This document shows positions 45,597 to 53,296 of a stretch of 64,000 nt of DNA, in pieces (positions within the stretch are counted from its first letter, which is position 1; each line of letters opens with the position of its first letter). The notes below the pieces were generated by a model. That model had not been told where the DNA came from and searched no databases. It saw only the letters and a list, made by a program, of their open reading frames with translations. The position numbers and the translations under genes were made by a program. The DNA is from Kordia sp. TARA_039_SRF (lineage in GTDB: Bacteria; Bacteroidota; Bacteroidia; Flavobacteriales; Flavobacteriaceae). The DNA lies in NCBI GenBank assembly GCA_006383075.2, contig SMNH02000003.1, positions 488,496-552,495 of the forward strand. Direction: 5' to 3'.

Positions 45597-46118
45597 ATGG
45601 CACATCATACCATACGAAAAGCAATTCCTGAAGATGCTAAGTATATTTCGCTATTGGCAAAAATCAATTTTTCGGAATCGTTTGGTAATTTATTTTCTTC
45701 CGAAGACGAACTCCGATTGTATATTGATGAGAAGTTTTCTGAAGAGAAAATGAAAGCTGCCATTGAAAATAGCGAGAATGTTTTTTGGATTGCCTATGTG
45801 CAAACGCTTCCTGTGGGTTTTGCGAAATTGAAAAAAGACATGCCTGTTCCCGACACCAACTACAAAGAAGCGGCAGAATTGCAAAAATTGTACATTTTAA
45901 AAGATTATCGCGCAGAAGGAAATGGCAATCAACTCAAAGAAGATTTCTTTGAAGAAATTCAAAAACTCAGTCTTAAGCGTGTTTGGCTGAAAGAATTGCA
46001 TACCGACCAACGTGCTATCAATTTTTACAAAACCTACGACTTTCACAAGCATCACACACAATCATTCAGCATTGGAAAAGAAGATTTTGTTTTCAATATT
46101 TTGATGAAGACGTCGTAA
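45597..46118 (+). CDS. GNAT-family N-acetyltransferase
   Basis: 173 aa. The GNAT fold is indicated by TIRKAIPEDAKYISLLAKI at the N-terminus, AELQKLYILKDYRAEGNGNQL (motif A with the R/Q-x-x-G-x-G/A acetyl-CoA loop, here RAEGNGN), and RAINFYKTYDFHKH at motif B. It acetylates an unknown amine. It is followed by a cupin gene after 19 bases and a dehydrogenase gene, all rightward, forming a likely operon. Confidence 0.9.
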   Translation: MAHHTIRKAIPEDAKYISLLAKINFSESFGNLFSSEDELRLYIDEKFSEEKMKAAIENSENVFWIAYVQTLPVGFAKLKKDMPVPDTNYKEAAELQKLYILKDYRAEGNGNQLKEDFFEEIQKLSLKRVWLKELHTDQRAINFYKTYDFHKHHTQSFSIGKEDFVFNILMKTS

Positions 46119-46137
46119 AATCTTGTACATTCGTTGT

Positions 46138-46503
46138 ATGAATGCAATCAACATCAAAGAAAAATTTCAAAAATTCAGTGCACAATGGCATCCACATCAA
46201 ATTGCGATTGTAGATGATATGCAAGTACTACTCGCTAAAATTAAAGGCGATTTTGTATGGCACAAACACGATGAAGAAGACGAATTGTTTCAAGTCGTAA
46301 AAGGAACATTGTATATGAAGTTTCGCGACAAAACAGTGACCGTAAAAGAAGGCGAAATCATTGTTGTTCCCAAAGGTGTAGAACATTTTCCCTTCACCGA
46401 AAATGACGAAGAAGTACATGTGTTGCTTTTCGAAAAACTATCTACAGCGCATACTGGCGATGTGCAACACAAGAAAACACAAACCAACTATCCAAAAATC
46501 TAA
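46138..46503 (+). CDS. Single-domain cupin protein
   Basis: 121 aa from the chosen ATG; one 15 bases upstream is also in frame. Cupin motif 1 is FVWHKHDEEDELFQVVKG (His-His-Glu) and motif 2 is KGVEHFPFT. The metal site is intact, so an oxygenase, isomerase or binding role is possible. In this operon it lies between GNAT and the hydroxyacid dehydrogenase, with only three bases to the next gene. Confidence 0.88.
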   Translation: MNAINIKEKFQKFSAQWHPHQIAIVDDMQVLLAKIKGDFVWHKHDEEDELFQVVKGTLYMKFRDKTVTVKEGEIIVVPKGVEHFPFTENDEEVHVLLFEKLSTAHTGDVQHKKTQTNYPKI

Positions 46504-46506
46504 CGC

Positions 46507-47448
46507 GTGACTATTTTACATTTGGATGAAAATCATCCGTTACTCATACAGCAATTTGCCACTTTAGGACATACCAATCATGAAGATTATACGTCTTCGC
46601 GAGAAGAGATTATGGCGAAAATTCACAACTATGATGGTTTTATTATTCGGAGTCGTTTTACAATTGATGCGGAATTTCTAGCGAAAGCTACCAATCTAAA
46701 ATTTATAGGTCGCGTTGGTGCAGGTTTGGAAAATATTGATGTTGAATTTGCAGCACAACAAGGCATCAAACTGATTGCAGCACCTGAAGGCAACCGAAAT
46801 GCTGTGGGCGAACACGCGTTGGGAATGTTGTTATCACTTTTAAACAAACTCAACAAAGCTGACAAAGAAGTTCGCGCTGGAAAATGGCTTCGTGAAGCCA
46901 ATCGCGGTGTGGAATTAGACGGACAAACGGTTGGAATTATCGGGTATGGAAACATGGGAAAGGCTTTTGCCAAAAAACTACGCGGATTTGATGTGGAAGT
47001 ACTTTTCTACGATTTAAAAGAAAATATCGGCGACGAAAACGCAACACAAGTTTCTCTAGAAACACTACAAAAAAGAGCAACAGTACTCAGCTTGCACACA
47101 CCACAAACACCATTGACCATCAATATGATTGATTCAGAATTTATCAACACTTTTCATCATGATTTTTGGTTCATCAATACGGCGCGCGGGAAAAGTGTGG
47201 TGACAAAAGATTTGGTAGCAGCCTTGCAGTCAGGGAAAATCTTAGGTGCTGGATTGGACGTGTTGGAATATGAAAAAAGTTCGTTTGAACACCTATTCCA
47301 AGACGCACAAATGCCAGAAGCTTTTCAATATTTGATTGCAGCTGAAAATGTATTGTTATCGCCACATGTTGCAGGCTGGACTGTGGAAAGCAAAGAAAAA
47401 TTGGCGCAAACCATTGTAGATAAATTTAAAAAGCATTTTCATTCTTAA
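46507..47448 (+). CDS. D-2-hydroxyacid dehydrogenase
   Basis: 313 aa with a GTG start. NAD site VGIIGYGNMGKAFAKKL near 145-160, substrate/catalytic Arg in NTARGKSVVTKDLV, Glu in LDVLEYEKS, His in LSPHVAGWT. Family D-isomer specific 2-hydroxyacid dehydrogenases, of which SerA (phosphoglycerate dehydrogenase) is one; no ACT domain is present, so it is the short type. Reverse role as a reductase of 2-oxoacids is equally likely. Last gene of the GNAT-cupin set. Confidence 0.92.
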   Translation: MTILHLDENHPLLIQQFATLGHTNHEDYTSSREEIMAKIHNYDGFIIRSRFTIDAEFLAKATNLKFIGRVGAGLENIDVEFAAQQGIKLIAAPEGNRNAVGEHALGMLLSLLNKLNKADKEVRAGKWLREANRGVELDGQTVGIIGYGNMGKAFAKKLRGFDVEVLFYDLKENIGDENATQVSLETLQKRATVLSLHTPQTPLTINMIDSEFINTFHHDFWFINTARGKSVVTKDLVAALQSGKILGAGLDVLEYEKSSFEHLFQDAQMPEAFQYLIAAENVLLSPHVAGWTVESKEKLAQTIVDKFKKHFHS

Positions 47449-47481
47449 AAAAAGTTAATTACAAAAACTTGCCTCATTCAA

Positions 47482-47548
47482 AAGACCGTTTTACGAACTC
47501 AATTAAACAATTCACGCGTTACTTCTTTTCAAGATGTTGAAAAACGGT
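47482..47548. repeat. Long-loop inverted repeat
   Basis: AAGACCGTTTT and AAAACGGTCATCTT are near complements separated by about 45 bases, between the dehydrogenase gene and the next secreted protein gene. No strong T-run follows, so it may be a repeat remnant or a weak terminator. Confidence 0.4.
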
Positions 47549-47572
47549 CATCTTGTTTAGAAAACAACTTAC

Positions 47573-48262
47573 ATGCAAAAAATACAACCGCACTCAAGAC
47601 ATCTTTTTCAATTTCTTTTTTTCTTCGTCACTTCAATAGCTTTCTCACAAAACAACTACTTATCTATAGATATTAAACCTGAAACAGAAATATTGGAAGA
47701 GCCTCATTATTTTCTTTATAAAAAGGATTCATTAGTATACACGAATAGCATTCTTGGAAACATCTTCAATGTTATTAGTGATTTAGAAAAGGGCACCTAC
47801 AGACTTGCTTACGAAACTATTTTCGGAATGGACACATTGGATATACATTTTACATCTGATAATGAATTCAAGGAGATTACCCTTAAAACTGAAAAACCTT
47901 CTCGTGAAATGCTCGCCAAAACTTTTTCCTATATTGAGTCATTGAAAAATAATGAACAAATTACGCTAGAATATAGTCTTGGTTCATGTTTCAATTCTAC
48001 CCAAAAGAAAGCTACCATTCTTAAAGAAAATGATCAATACTATTTTATTGATTACGGACAAAAAAGACTCATTACCTCCCAAAGAATTAAAAAAATTATT
48101 CGTCATGAAAAAATTCTTAAAAATTTGAAGGCTGCTGGGGAAGTATATAGTACATGCAATCAATTTTTTACAATTGAAAAAGATGGAAAGCAATTATATA
48201 AAAAACACGTTATTTGTGGAACATGGGATAAATTTTCACTAATTAAAAGATTGCTCAGATAA
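47573..48262 (+). CDS. Secreted protein of unknown function
   Basis: 229 aa with a long signal peptide (HLFQFLFFFVTSIAFSQNN). The body is charged, with Lys/Glu helices and no recognised domain; GSCFNSTQKKATILKEND and HVICGTWDKFSLIKRLLR near the end hold three Cys. Monocistronic, with a 36-base gap to the DUF4199 gene. Not recognised; a solute-binding or inhibitor role cannot be told. Confidence 0.72.
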   Translation: MQKIQPHSRHLFQFLFFFVTSIAFSQNNYLSIDIKPETEILEEPHYFLYKKDSLVYTNSILGNIFNVISDLEKGTYRLAYETIFGMDTLDIHFTSDNEFKEITLKTEKPSREMLAKTFSYIESLKNNEQITLEYSLGSCFNSTQKKATILKENDQYYFIDYGQKRLITSQRIKKIIRHEKILKNLKAAGEVYSTCNQFFTIEKDGKQLYKKHVICGTWDKFSLIKRLLR

Positions 48263-48297
48263 TGACGTGAAATTTACTAACTTCGTGTACTTTCAAA

Positions 48298-48813
48298 ATG
48301 AACAAACTAGTGCGCATATACGGAGTATACGGTTTTATTGTAGCTGCAATACTTTTTTCAACCGCGCTGTATTTTGGAAACGCATTGGCATTCAAAACAC
48401 ACGGAATTATTGGTTACATCACGATGATTGCTTCTGTGAGCGTGTCTTTTTACGGAATAAAACACTTTGTAAAACTGCACCAAGACAAAGAAAGTAGCTT
48501 TAAAGAAACACTTGGCATTGGCATCCTAATTTCGCTATTTCCCGCCATTGCTTTTGGTGTAATTGATGCAATTTATATCAGCGTGATACATCCTAAGTTT
48601 TCAGCAGAATTTGTCGCTTATAAATACGCAATATTAGAGTCGCAAACCCATCTTGTCGGAGAAGAATTACGATTGGCGAAACTTGCCGTTCTAAAACAGA
48701 GTGAAGCATTTAAAAACCCAATTATTGTATTTTTTGTTTCCACAATGATGGTGTTTATCGTCGGTGTTATTGTTTCGCTGATTTCAACTTTAGTTTTACA
48801 CAAAAAACAATGA
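48298..48813 (+). CDS. DUF4199 membrane protein
   Basis: 171 aa. Four hydrophobic segments (about 9-27, 35-52, 70-92, 138-160), matching the DUF4199 family common in Bacteroidota (MNKLVRIYGVYGFIVAAILF ... IVIDAIY-like middle and PIIVFFVSTMMVFIVGVIVSL). Function unknown, probably a small transporter or a stress-related membrane protein. Its stop codon is the first base triplet of the MITE-like element at 48811. Confidence 0.85.
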   Translation: MNKLVRIYGVYGFIVAAILFSTALYFGNALAFKTHGIIGYITMIASVSVSFYGIKHFVKLHQDKESSFKETLGIGILISLFPAIAFGVIDAIYISVIHPKFSAEFVAYKYAILESQTHLVGEELRLAKLAVLKQSEAFKNPIIVFFVSTMMVFIVGVIVSLISTLVLHKKQ

Positions 48814-48973
48814 ACTCATCTTGACTTTTAATGTTTAACCGAAAATGAGAAGAAATTTGGTCAGATGCGATACTTTTTGTGAGTCATAGCATCGCTACGA
48901 CTCACAAAAAATAGCAAAATATGGGCGAATTTATTCCATTTTTTAGGAAATAGAAAAAGTCAAGATGAGTTCA
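48811..48973. mobile_element. MITE-like element with 19-bp terminal inverted repeats
   Basis: TGAACTCATCTTGACTTTT (48811-48829) is the exact reverse complement of 48955-48973. Inside, TTTTTGTGAGTC (48874-48885) is the exact reverse complement of 48899-48910 and continues as TAGC/GCTA with a three-base loop, a strong hairpin. The 163-bp unit has no coding capacity. The DUF4199 stop codon TGA is part of the left end, consistent with insertion at that point. No clear target-site duplication was found, and no transposase lies nearby, so the class is uncertain. Confidence 0.55.
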
Positions 48974-49004
48974 ATTATAAAATTAACTACTAAATAACAA
49001 ACGT

Positions 49005-49391
49005 ATGAAAAATAGAGTCACAGGATTGGGCGGTTTTTTCTTTAAAACTGAAGACCCAAAAGGATTAAAAAACTGGTATGGAAAGCATTTAGGCTTGCCT
49101 GTAGATGATTATGGTTGCACCTTTTGGTGGAAAGACCAAGAAGGCAACGATTGTTCTACACAATGGAGTACATTTCCAAACGACACCAAGTATTTCCAGC
49201 CAAGCGAGAAGCAATTTATGATGAACTTTCGGGTAGAAAATTTGGTAGAATTACTGAAGGTTTTAAGAGAAGAAGGCGTAACTGTTGTCGGCGAAATAGA
49301 AGAGTACAGTTATGGGAAATTCGGCTGGATTTTAGATCCAGAAGACAATAAAATTGAATTATGGGAGCCAATTGATAAGGCATTTCAATAG
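49005..49391 (+). CDS. VOC-family protein
   Basis: 128 aa single VOC domain: GGFFFKTEDPKGLKNWYGKHLG at the N-terminus, CTFWWKDQEGND, and GKFGWILDPEDNKIELWEP with the terminal Glu. The first metal ligand is not His but may be Glu/Asp, so metal binding is uncertain. Its function is unknown. It is monocistronic, between the MITE-like element and the LEA-like gene. Confidence 0.85.
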   Translation: MKNRVTGLGGFFFKTEDPKGLKNWYGKHLGLPVDDYGCTFWWKDQEGNDCSTQWSTFPNDTKYFQPSEKQFMMNFRVENLVELLKVLREEGVTVVGEIEEYSYGKFGWILDPEDNKIELWEPIDKAFQ

Positions 49392-49465
49392 TTTTCTTTG
49401 TAAATTGTAACAAATACAAGCTGCTTTTAACTAATTAAATAGCATCATCAAAAAAGAAAATTATT

Positions 49466-50128
49466 ATGAGTCAAGATAAAGACACTTCTTCCCAAAAAAA
49501 ATCAGATACCGAAGAAAAAGTACATAAGGCAAAAATTGTTCGCGATACGAAAGCGGAAGAACTAAAAGACGAAGTAAAAGAAACGCTGCACAATCTAAAG
49601 GAAAAAGCGGCAGAATTTGCAGACCAAGCAAAAGAAAAGGCTACTACTTTTAAAGAAGAAGCGAAAGAAGCTTTTGAAAGTGCCAAAGAAAAAACAACCG
49701 AGTTTTCAGGTGAAGCGAAAGAGAAGTTTGCTAACTTCTCTGAAAAAGCGCAAGAAAAAGCAGCTGATTTTGCCGAAGATGCGAAAGAAGCGTACGGAGA
49801 TGCAAAGGAAAAAACATCCGAGTTTACAGAAGAAGCAAAAGAAAAGTTTGCTGATTTCTCCGAAGAAGCACAAGAAAAAGCCGCCGATTTTGCCGAAGAC
49901 GTCAAAGAGAAGTACGACGAATACAAAGAAGTCGCTAAAGAAAAGTTTTCAGAATTTAGTGAAGAGGCGAAAGAAGTTATTGAAGATGTAAAGGAAAAAG
50001 TAAGCGAATTTGCCGATGAAGCGAGCGAGCGTTTTGAAGAATTCTCTGAAGAAGCCAAAGAAACGCTGGAAGAAGCTTCTAAAAAAACCAAAAGCTTTTT
50101 TCAACGCCTTTTTGGAAATAAAAAATGA
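49466..50128 (+). CDS. LEA-like repeat protein (11-mer coiled coil)
   Basis: 220 aa almost entirely made of 11-residue repeats such as AKEKFADFSEE and QEKAADFAEDA, repeated about sixteen times in a helical frame. The pattern resembles group 3 LEA and YtxH-like proteins, which form amphipathic helices on membranes or during stress. There is no signal peptide; the C-terminus ends FFQRLFGNKK, possibly a membrane-binding tail. The reverse strand also shows a long open frame, but it is a shadow of the biased codons. A desiccation or osmotic-stress role is inferred. Confidence 0.78.
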   Translation: MSQDKDTSSQKKSDTEEKVHKAKIVRDTKAEELKDEVKETLHNLKEKAAEFADQAKEKATTFKEEAKEAFESAKEKTTEFSGEAKEKFANFSEKAQEKAADFAEDAKEAYGDAKEKTSEFTEEAKEKFADFSEEAQEKAADFAEDVKEKYDEYKEVAKEKFSEFSEEAKEVIEDVKEKVSEFADEASERFEEFSEEAKETLEEASKKTKSFFQRLFGNKK

Positions 50129-50151
50129 CTTTTTAACATAAATCTAATTCG

Positions 50152-50180
50152 AAAAGCTAGATAGGTTTCTAGCTTTTTTT
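50152..50180 (+). terminator. Terminator after the LEA-like gene
   Basis: AAAAGCTAGA / TCTAGCTTTT stem with a short loop, followed by T7, 24 bases after the stop codon. Confidence 0.85.
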
Positions 50181-50217
50181 ATATCTTTATTGTAATATCA
50201 CGTTATCATTAGTTGCT

Positions 50218-50544
50218 ATGGGCATTACCAAAAATCACATCTTTGACGAGTATCAAAACGAAACGGCATTTATCACAAAAGTATTGGGTCATCCTGCGCG
50301 AATTGCCATTATTCAACACATAAGTCAAAACGAATATTGCAATTGCAACGATTTGGTAAAAGCTACGGGATTGGCACAACCAACCGTTTCGCAACACCTA
50401 TCTGAAATTAAGAGAGCGCAACTTCTTACACAAAAACACCAAGGAAAGAATATTTTTTACGCCATTGATTTAGACGTTTTAAACCAATATCGTCGAAAAA
50501 TCAATGATTTTTTTGTAAAAATACAGGTCAACTGCCAGAAATAA
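50218..50544 (+). CDS. arsR: ArsR-family transcriptional regulator
   Basis: 108 aa winged helix-turn-helix. The recognition region is TGLAQPTVSQHLSEIKRAQLL, and the wing has HQGKNIFYAIDL. Cysteines in NEYCNCNDLV lie at the alpha-3 metal site position typical of As(III)/metal-sensing ArsR proteins. It would release its operator when As(III) or another thiophilic metal binds. It lies 156 bases before an arsC-like gene, the expected target. It is far from the arsenosugar operon, so a second arsenic locus exists. Confidence 0.85.
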   Translation: MGITKNHIFDEYQNETAFITKVLGHPARIAIIQHISQNEYCNCNDLVKATGLAQPTVSQHLSEIKRAQLLTQKHQGKNIFYAIDLDVLNQYRRKINDFFVKIQVNCQK

Positions 50545-50700
50545 CTCTATTTTTTTGAAACATTTTGAGAGTGTAATGTTAAATTACTATAATTTAACAT
50601 AAAAAAACTATGGAAATCCTTTTGCTCTTTTAATTTTATAGGATTAAACAGTTTTGTACATAACATTCTGTTTTTTTACTATAACAACCTACCATACATT

Positions 50701-51120
50701 ATGAAAAATATTCTTGTACTTTGTACTGGAAACTCCTGTCGTAGTCAAATGGCAGAAGGATATTTGGCACATTTCACCAAAGGCAACGCCAACATATTTA
50801 GTGCTGGTATTGAAACACATGGCGTCAATCCGAAAGCGATTGCTATTATGAAATTGGACGGAATTGATATTTCAAAAAACACGTCCAATCTCGTTTCCGA
50901 GTACGACAATGTGGATTTTGATTACATCATCACTGTGTGCGACCATGCACAGGAAAATTGTCCTTTTATTCCCAGTAAGAACGCCAAACGCATCCATCAA
51001 AATTTTGCAGATCCTTCCAAAGTAAAAGGCTCCGAAGAACAAATTTTTAATGCTTTTAAGAAAACCAGAACACAGATAAAGGCTTTTTGTGAGAAGTTTG
51101 TTTTGGAGGAATTGGATTGA
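50701..51120 (+). CDS. Arsenate reductase / low-MW tyrosine phosphatase-like protein
   Basis: 139 aa. VLCTGNSCRSQMAEG carries the CxxxxxR phosphatase loop near residue 7; the second and third cysteines of thioredoxin-linked ArsC are present in VCDHAQENCPF. This supports ArsC of the low-molecular-weight phosphatase type, which reduces As(V) to As(III) with Cys relay. The neighbouring arsR-like gene and the arsenosugar operon agree. No arsB/acr3 efflux gene is seen in the window. Confidence 0.88.
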   Translation: MKNILVLCTGNSCRSQMAEGYLAHFTKGNANIFSAGIETHGVNPKAIAIMKLDGIDISKNTSNLVSEYDNVDFDYIITVCDHAQENCPFIPSKNAKRIHQNFADPSKVKGSEEQIFNAFKKTRTQIKAFCEKFVLEELD

Positions 51121-51457
51121 GGTTTTTTGTTGTTTGTTTTTCGTAGTTTGATATGTACGTCACGGTGAACTTTATGTAGTGTCGTGTTGTTTTTTAGTTT
51201 TTGTTTGATGAAACTACTTTTACATGTGAAGTCTTGCGTTTCCAATTTTATATGAATGATTCCAAGCACTTCTCGATACTATTTTTCTTCGAAAAATCAC
51301 TCGAAGTGACGGTCTTTCAATGTATCAATTTGACAATATATTTGTCAAGCTGAACTTGATTCAGCTTCTCACTAATAGCTGAAATTTCCATTAAATTTTA
51401 TTTTGCTTTTGTCATATAAATCGAAGTGAAGCGTAGGGAATCGCATATTATACCGAT
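51121..51457. other. Spacer with dispersed repeat
   Basis: 337 bp between the arsC-like gene and the ferredoxin gene. It contains a copy of the dispersed palindromic family at 51261-51312 (GCACTTCTCGATACTATTTTT and CACTCGAAGTGAC) and little else. A TTGTCATATAAATCGAAG stretch near 51405 shows no gene. Confidence 0.55.
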
Positions 51458-51790
51458 TTAACTCTCCGGCGCCAACTCCACTTCCAAGCCTTCCAATTCA
51501 GGAGTCATTTGAATTTGGCAACCTAAGCGACTGTTGTCTTCTACGTAAAACGCTTCGGCGAGCATCATGTCTTCATCAACGCTCATTTCGGGCAATTTGT
51601 GGTCAGAATGTACGTAACATTGACACGAAGCACACATTGCCATACCACCACAAATTCCGATAGTTCCTTCAGGAGCCAATTCGTACGAGCGCACGACTTC
51701 CATTAAGTTCATTGCCATATCGGTTGGCGCTACAACTTCATGTGTAACGCCATCCCGATCTGTAATTTTTATGTTGATGTCTTGAGACAT
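51458..51790 (-). CDS. fdx: 2Fe-2S ferredoxin, adrenodoxin type
   Basis: 110 aa. Cysteines CGGMAMCASC (C-x5-C-x2-C) with a fourth Cys in RLGCQIQ match vertebrate-type/isc ferredoxins. It probably carries electrons from the ferredoxin-NADP reductase gene that follows on the same strand, and may serve Fe-S cluster assembly together with the NifU and Mrp genes further left. Confidence 0.93.
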   Translation of the reverse strand: MSQDINIKITDRDGVTHEVVAPTDMAMNLMEVVRSYELAPEGTIGICGGMAMCASCQCYVHSDHKLPEMSVDEDMMLAEAFYVEDNSRLGCQIQMTPELEGLEVELAPES

Positions 51791-51840
51791 TTTTGATGTA
51801 CGATTTACAATTTTAGATTAGTGGTTTTTATTTCAAAGCT

Positions 51841-51905
51841 GTTCTCGATACAAATTTGCTCTATTTCGACAAGTTCAATGAGCAGCAAATTCACTCGAAC
51901 TGACG
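51841..51905. repeat. Dispersed palindromic repeat
   Basis: Degenerate copy of the CTTCTCGATAC / CACTCGAACTGAC family with an internal TTGCTC...GAGCAGCAA arm, between the ferredoxin and ferredoxin reductase genes. Confidence 0.5.
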
Positions 51906-51913
51906 TTTTCCTT

Positions 51914-52969
51914 TTAATTGATCGCCTTTACTACAGCTTTTGGTGCTTCTTTTCGTGTGCCGTCAAAACCGTCAATTCCGCTTACAGTGGTGTATTTTAA
52001 CACATAACGCTTGTCTGGAAATATACGTTGATACGCACTTTGACACATGAGTGTTGCTTCATGAAATCCGCAGAGAATCAATTTTAATTTTCCTGGATAG
52101 GTATTTACATCACCAATGGCGTAAATGCCAGGAATGTTGGTTTGATAGTCTAACGTATTGTCAACTTTAATAGCATTTTTCTCAATTTCCAATCCCCAAT
52201 CGGCAATCGGTCCTAATTTCGGAGCCAACCCAAATAATGGAACAAAATGATCTGTTTCTAATGTAATTGGTGCTTCTCCCTTTTTGGTTACCTCAACAGC
52301 TGTCACATGCTGTTCTCCGTGAATTGCGGTGATTTCCGCAGGCGTAATCAAGTTGATTTTGCCTAAGTTTTTGAGTTCTTGTACTTTTTCAACAGAATCT
52401 AACGCACCACGAAATTCATTTCTTCTGTGTACCAATGTCACTTCCGAAGCTACATCTGTTAAAAAGATGCTCCAATCGAGTGCAGAATCGCCACCACCAG
52501 CAATTACTACTTTTTTATTGCGATACATTTCAGGGTCACGAATAATATATTCAACACCTTTGTCTTCGTAGTTTGCTAAGTTTTGAATAGGTGGTTTTCT
52601 CGGCTCAAAGCTTCCCAATCCTCCAGCAATGGCAACAATTGGCGCATGATGTTTTGTGCCTTTATTGGTCGTTACGATAAACGTTCCGTCATCTAATTTT
52701 TCAATAGTTTCTGCGCGTTCTCCCAACGTAAATGTTGGTTCAAACGGCTCTATTTGTTTCATTAAATTATCTACCAAATCGCCCGCCAATACTTCTGGAT
52801 AGCCAGGAATATCGTAGATAGGTTTTTTAGGATAAATTTCAGCGCACTGTCCGCCAGGTTGCGGTAACGCGTCTATGAGATGACATTTTAATTTTAATAA
52901 TCCTGCTTCAAACACAGCAAAAAGTCCCGTAGGACCTGCTCCAATAATAAGTATATCGGTCTTAATCAT
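51914..52969 (-). CDS. Ferredoxin-NADP reductase, thioredoxin-reductase-like type
   Basis: 351 aa. FAD site IIGAGPTGLFAVFEAG at the N-terminus, NADPH site VVIAGGGDSALDWSIFL near 155, and GIYAIGDVNTYPGK. The redox CxxC of thioredoxin reductase is absent, as in TrxR-like ferredoxin-NADP+ oxidoreductases (type 2). It passes electrons from NADPH to the ferredoxin encoded just downstream (toward lower coordinates). The set of ferredoxin, reductase, NifU and Mrp genes is consistent with Fe-S supply. Confidence 0.92.
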   Translation of the reverse strand: MIKTDILIIGAGPTGLFAVFEAGLLKLKCHLIDALPQPGGQCAEIYPKKPIYDIPGYPEVLAGDLVDNLMKQIEPFEPTFTLGERAETIEKLDDGTFIVTTNKGTKHHAPIVAIAGGLGSFEPRKPPIQNLANYEDKGVEYIIRDPEMYRNKKVVIAGGGDSALDWSIFLTDVASEVTLVHRRNEFRGALDSVEKVQELKNLGKINLITPAEITAIHGEQHVTAVEVTKKGEAPITLETDHFVPLFGLAPKLGPIADWGLEIEKNAIKVDNTLDYQTNIPGIYAIGDVNTYPGKLKLILCGFHEATLMCQSAYQRIFPDKRYVLKYTTVSGIDGFDGTRKEAPKAVVKAIN

Positions 52970-53037
52970 TTTCTTTTTCTAATTATTCCACAGTAAAAGT
53001 AATATGCTTTGTTGCGACATTTTATGACTTTTGTCAG

Positions 53038-53277
53038 TTAGTCTACACTTATTACTTTTTCTATTTGTGGCACATGTTTTTTAATCGTCATTTCAACACC
53101 AGACTTTAACGTCATTTGATTTACGCTACAGCCAGCGCAAGCACCTTCTAGTTGCACTTTTACTAGTGTACCGTTTTCAATATCTACAAGTTTGATATCG
53201 CCACCGTCACTTTGTAAAAAAGGGCGAATTTCCTCTAGCGCCTTTTCTACGTTGTATTTGATTTCCTCGGTTGTCAT
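53038..53277 (-). CDS. NifU-like Fe-S scaffold protein
   Basis: 79 aa, a single NifU C-terminal domain. The Cys pair in LEGACAGCSVNQMT (CxxC) binds a transient 4Fe-4S or 2Fe-2S cluster. It lies 20 bases after the Mrp-type ATPase gene, so the two probably act together in cluster delivery. Confidence 0.9.
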   Translation of the reverse strand: MTTEEIKYNVEKALEEIRPFLQSDGGDIKLVDIENGTLVKVQLEGACAGCSVNQMTLKSGVEMTIKKHVPQIEKVISVD

Positions 53278-53296
53278 GTATATCGTGTTTACGAGA

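Noticed and set aside
49471-50091. Long open frame on the minus strand opposite the LEA-like gene
   Set aside because: It consists of Ser/Phe/Ala runs that mirror the Lys/Glu/Ala repeats of the plus-strand gene; codon bias explains the open frame and there is no start signal.
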